Made by a program: the position numbers and the translations under genes
In this document: in pieces, positions 61,691 to 64,000 of the stretch
Layout of the letters: each line of letters begins with the position of its first letter
Numbering within the stretch: the first letter of the stretch is position 1
The notes under the pieces: model-generated
Seen by the model: the letters and a program-made list of their open reading frames with translations, nothing else
What the model was told of the DNA's origin: nothing
The model's database searches: none
From: JAGVSZ01 sp019137045
GTDB taxonomy: Bacteria > Pseudomonadota > Gammaproteobacteria > Burkholderiales > SG8-39
Length of the DNA: 64,000 bases
Assembly (NCBI GenBank): GCA_046347635.1
Contig: JAXMFT010000006.1
Location: 232,572-296,571 of the forward strand
Reading direction: 5' to 3'

Positions 61691-62848
61691 CTAGCTCGTC
61701 GCGGCGCCGAAGGCGTCAAGGCCGAGCAGCTCGCGGCCGATCACCAGCTCGTTGATCTGGGTGGTACCGTCCGGCACCGTGAGCATCCGGGCGTCGCGGA
61801 AATGCCGCTCGAGCGGGAACTCGCGCGTAAGGCCGTACGCGCCGTGGACCTGGATCGCATGCGACGTGATTCTTACCGCGGCCTCTGTGGCGTAGGCTTT
61901 CGCCATCGCGGCCTCGAGATTGCAGCGGATCCCCCGATCGAGCAGCGTCAAGCCGCGGTAGACGAGCAGTCGCGCGGCGTGCATCTCGGTGGCCATGTCG
62001 GCGAGCAGCTTCTGCACCAGCTGGTGCGCGCCGATCGGGCGGCCGAACTGCTCGCGCTCCTTAGCGTAGCGCACGCCGGCATCTAACGACGCCTGCGCAA
62101 TTCCGAGCGCGAGGAGGGCGATGAAGATCCGTGCCCGCTCGAACCCACGCATCGTTTCGCGCAGCCCGCCGCCCACGCCCCCGATCAGGTATTCACCGGA
62201 AACCTGCGTGTCCGAGAAGTGGATCTGGCCGAGCGACCACCCAGTCAAGCCGAGCTTCGCGATCTCGCGCGTCTCGATCGCATGCTCGCGGGGATCGATC
62301 AGGAACATGGAGAACTCCTCAGGGCCGGTCTTCGCCGTCAGCATGATCACGTCGGCGATCGGCGCGTTGGAGATGAACGTCTTCTCCCCCGTGATGCGGA
62401 AGCCGCTGCCATCCGCGACGGCGCGGGTACGCATCGCCCGCACGCTCGAGCCTCCGCCCGGCTCGGTGACCGCCGAGCAGCCGATGAGCTTCCCGGAGAG
62501 CAGTCCCGGGAGATAGCGTTGCTGCAGTACCGGGGAACCGCCTCGGTAGAGCTTCATCGCGGCGCCTTCGTGAACGTAGGCGAGACCCGCGAGGTCGGGG
62601 CTTACGCGCGAGAGCTCCTCGTAGAGCAGGCCGCTCGAAACGTAGCCGATTCCTAGACCGCCGGCCGCCTCGGGGACCCAGCCGCTGCCGACGCCGTATT
62701 CGCAGAGCGCGGACAGGAGCCCGTGCGCTTGCGTCTTCGAGAACACCGTGTCGCCTTGCTTGGCAACAGTCGGCGCGATCTCGCGCTCGACAAACCGCCG
62801 AAAGCCGTCTACGGCGAGCTGCTGCTCGGGAGAAGGATCGAAGTCCAC
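61691..62848 (-). CDS. Acyl-CoA dehydrogenase
   Basis: FAD enzyme of 385 residues for alpha,beta-oxidation of an acyl-CoA. All three domains are present: N-terminal helices with GGLGIGYVSSGLLYEELSRVSPDL, middle domain GCSAVTEPGGGSSVRAMRTRAVADGSGFRITGEKTFISNAPIADV, and C-terminal helices with REQFGRPIGAHQLVQKLLADMATEM and QVHGAYGLTREFPLERHFRDARM. At the place of the usual catalytic YEGT glutamate there is VPDGTTQIN (Asp). The GTG start at 62848 follows the CoA-transferase stop by seven bases. Substrate unknown. Confidence 0.93.
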   Translation of the reverse strand: MDFDPSPEQQLAVDGFRRFVEREIAPTVAKQGDTVFSKTQAHGLLSALCEYGVGSGWVPEAAGGLGIGYVSSGLLYEELSRVSPDLAGLAYVHEGAAMKLYRGGSPVLQQRYLPGLLSGKLIGCSAVTEPGGGSSVRAMRTRAVADGSGFRITGEKTFISNAPIADVIMLTAKTGPEEFSMFLIDPREHAIETREIAKLGLTGWSLGQIHFSDTQVSGEYLIGGVGGGLRETMRGFERARIFIALLALGIAQASLDAGVRYAKEREQFGRPIGAHQLVQKLLADMATEMHAARLLVYRGLTLLDRGIRCNLEAAMAKAYATEAAVRITSHAIQVHGAYGLTREFPLERHFRDARMLTVPDGTTQINELVIGRELLGLDAFGAATS

Positions 62849-62855
62849 TCAAACC

Positions 62856-64000
62856 TCACTTGCAGGTGACGGCCGGATCTGTTTCCCCGAGCCAGTCCGA
62901 GCACACCTCAGCGTTGTGCTCGCCCAGCAGGGGCGGCGCCTGCCAGCCCGCCGCAACGTCGAAGCCGGAGTACTTCACCGCCGGCCCGATCGTGGGCACA
63001 GCTCCATACTTCGGGTGCTGGAGCCGACCGAGCATTCCCCGGTGCAGGACCTGCGGATGCTCAAAGACCTGCTGCATGTTGTTGACCGGCGCGCACGGCA
63101 CGCCAGCGCGTTCCATCCGATCGGTCAAGTCACCGGTCGCATGCCGCCGGACTTCCGCGTCGAGTACCGCATAGACCGCATCGCGGTGCTCGACGCGCGC
63201 GGCCTGGGTGCGGAATCGTGGGTCGTCGAGGAGGTCCTCGCGGCCGAGAACTTGCAGGAACGGCTTGAACACAGAATCGTAGCCGGCACCGATCACCACC
63301 ATTCCGTCGGCGGTCTCGAAGACCTTGTACGGGACGAGTTGCGAGTGCTCGGACCCCCAGCGCGTACGGTTGTGGCCGGAGACGAGATACTCCATCGCCG
63401 CATCCACCAGGAACGCGACCTCACCCTCGAGCAGGCTCGTCTCGATCCGCTGGCCGATACCACATTGCTGCCGCCGGTACAGCGAGAGGATGATCGCGCC
63501 AAATGCGTTGAGGCCGCATACCAGGTCGAATACCGACGTTCCCAGCTTGATCGGCCTGCCGCCGCGCTCGCCGGTTATGCTCATGAAGCCCCCGAGCGCC
63601 TGGATCGTGAGGTCGAACGCGCCCTTGTCGCTGTCCGGCCCGTCCGCGCCCATGCCCGACAACGACGCGTAGACGAGCCGGGGATTGCCCCGCGCGAGCG
63701 TCTCGAAGTCCAGGCCGAGCCGTTCCATCACGCCGGGACGGAAGTTCTCGACAATCACGTCGGCCCGGGCGGCGAGGGCGAGCGCCCGGCGCCGATCCTC
63801 CTCGCGCTTCAGATCGAGGACGATGGAGCGCTTGTTGCGGTTCGCCGCAAGGAAGCTCATGCCGTTGCCGTGGTGGAACGGCGGCCCCTGGCGGCGCAGC
63901 GGGTCGCCATCGGGCATCTCCACCTGGACGACGTCCGCGCCGTGATCGCCGAGCAGCATGGTGCAATAGGGCCCCGCATAGATGCGGGTGAAATCGAGCA
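62856..64000 (-). CDS. CaiB/BaiF-family CoA-transferase, 5' end outside window
   Basis: Family III CoA-transferase; about 381 residues are visible and the start lies beyond base 64000, since the frame stays open through LDFTRIYAGPYCTMLLGDHGADVVQVE. Signatures: FLAANRNKRSIVLDLKREED, the catalytic Asp in GTSVFDLVCGLNAFGAI, and VENFRPGVMERLGLDFETLARGNPRLVYASLSGMG. It would transfer CoA between carboxylic acids, supplying the thioester for the acyl-CoA dehydrogenase that follows. Confidence 0.94.
   Translation of the reverse strand, partial: LDFTRIYAGPYCTMLLGDHGADVVQVEMPDGDPLRRQGPPFHHGNGMSFLAANRNKRSIVLDLKREEDRRRALALAARADVIVENFRPGVMERLGLDFETLARGNPRLVYASLSGMGADGPDSDKGAFDLTIQALGGFMSITGERGGRPIKLGTSVFDLVCGLNAFGAIILSLYRRQQCGIGQRIETSLLEGEVAFLVDAAMEYLVSGHNRTRWGSEHSQLVPYKVFETADGMVVIGAGYDSVFKPFLQVLGREDLLDDPRFRTQAARVEHRDAVYAVLDAEVRRHATGDLTDRMERAGVPCAPVNNMQQVFEHPQVLHRGMLGRLQHPKYGAVPTIGPAVKYSGFDVAAGWQAPPLLGEHNAEVCSDWLGETDPAVTCK

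Overview
The window is about 64 kb of very GC-rich, densely packed Gram-negative DNA with no rRNA, tRNA, phage or CRISPR that I can see. A Porin_4-type porin, TamA/TamB, an RND pump, a DUF3141-Pta-AckA-FabI block and many ATGA/GTGA gene overlaps suggest a betaproteobacterium (Burkholderiales-like). That placement is inference from gene content, not from a marker gene. It looks like a facultative anaerobe with fumarate and nitrite respiration.

Layout. 1-2812 (minus): RND pump permease (cut by the window edge) and its adaptor. 2991-9517 (plus): GNAT enzyme, DUF3300-DUF2950 pair, nrfHA ammonia-forming nitrite reductase, an Omp85-like barrel and a SpoIIAA-like protein. 9543-17408 (minus): frdCAB fumarate reductase/succinate dehydrogenase followed by two SLC13 anion carriers around a porin, behind a well-placed FNR-type site. 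17531-21190 (plus): an orphan receiver, a small lipoprotein, a histidine kinase fused to a receiver and LuxR DNA-binding domain, and a PPK2. 21231-29646 (minus): envelope and metal-transport genes (ICMT-like, DcaP-like porin, VIT1-like, Ca2+/H+ antiporter, NodT, HlyD and DUF3302). 29787-32888: potassium-channel-like protein, binding protein and small envelope proteins. 32952-41711 (minus): peptide-type ABC importer with diaminopropionate ammonia-lyase and two carbamoylases. 41875-47277 (minus): DUF3141-Pta-AckA-FabI-RRM operon. 47466-50082: TerC-UspA fusion, a yybP-ykoY manganese riboswitch and a LysR regulator. 50113-58683: second PPK2, macro-domain protein, VanZ-like protein, AroQ-like protein, tamA and a frameshifted tamB. 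58723-64000 (minus): FAD oxidase, broken FAD oxidoreductase, acyl-CoA dehydrogenase and CaiB/BaiF CoA-transferase.

Two regulatory features stand out. First, four near-identical elements (inverted repeat GAATCC-N10-GGATTC with core ACCAAAGTAGGAT) lie at 3517, 17531, 20279 and 29703. In three of them exactly 20 bases separate GGAT from an (A/G)TTAGCGT block. This is the geometry of activator-dependent promoters with a site near -42. They precede DUF3300, the two-component genes, PPK2 and the ion channel, and the fused LuxR-type kinase beside two of them is the obvious candidate activator. Second, a manganese riboswitch at 48903-49024, with its own promoter and a Shine-Dalgarno-masking hairpin, precedes a LysR regulator that diverges from a TerC-type gene.

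Frameshifts are concentrated at 57.1-58.6 kb (tamB) and 60.7-61.0 kb (FAD oxidoreductase). They could be sequencing errors or gene decay. Other genes read cleanly.
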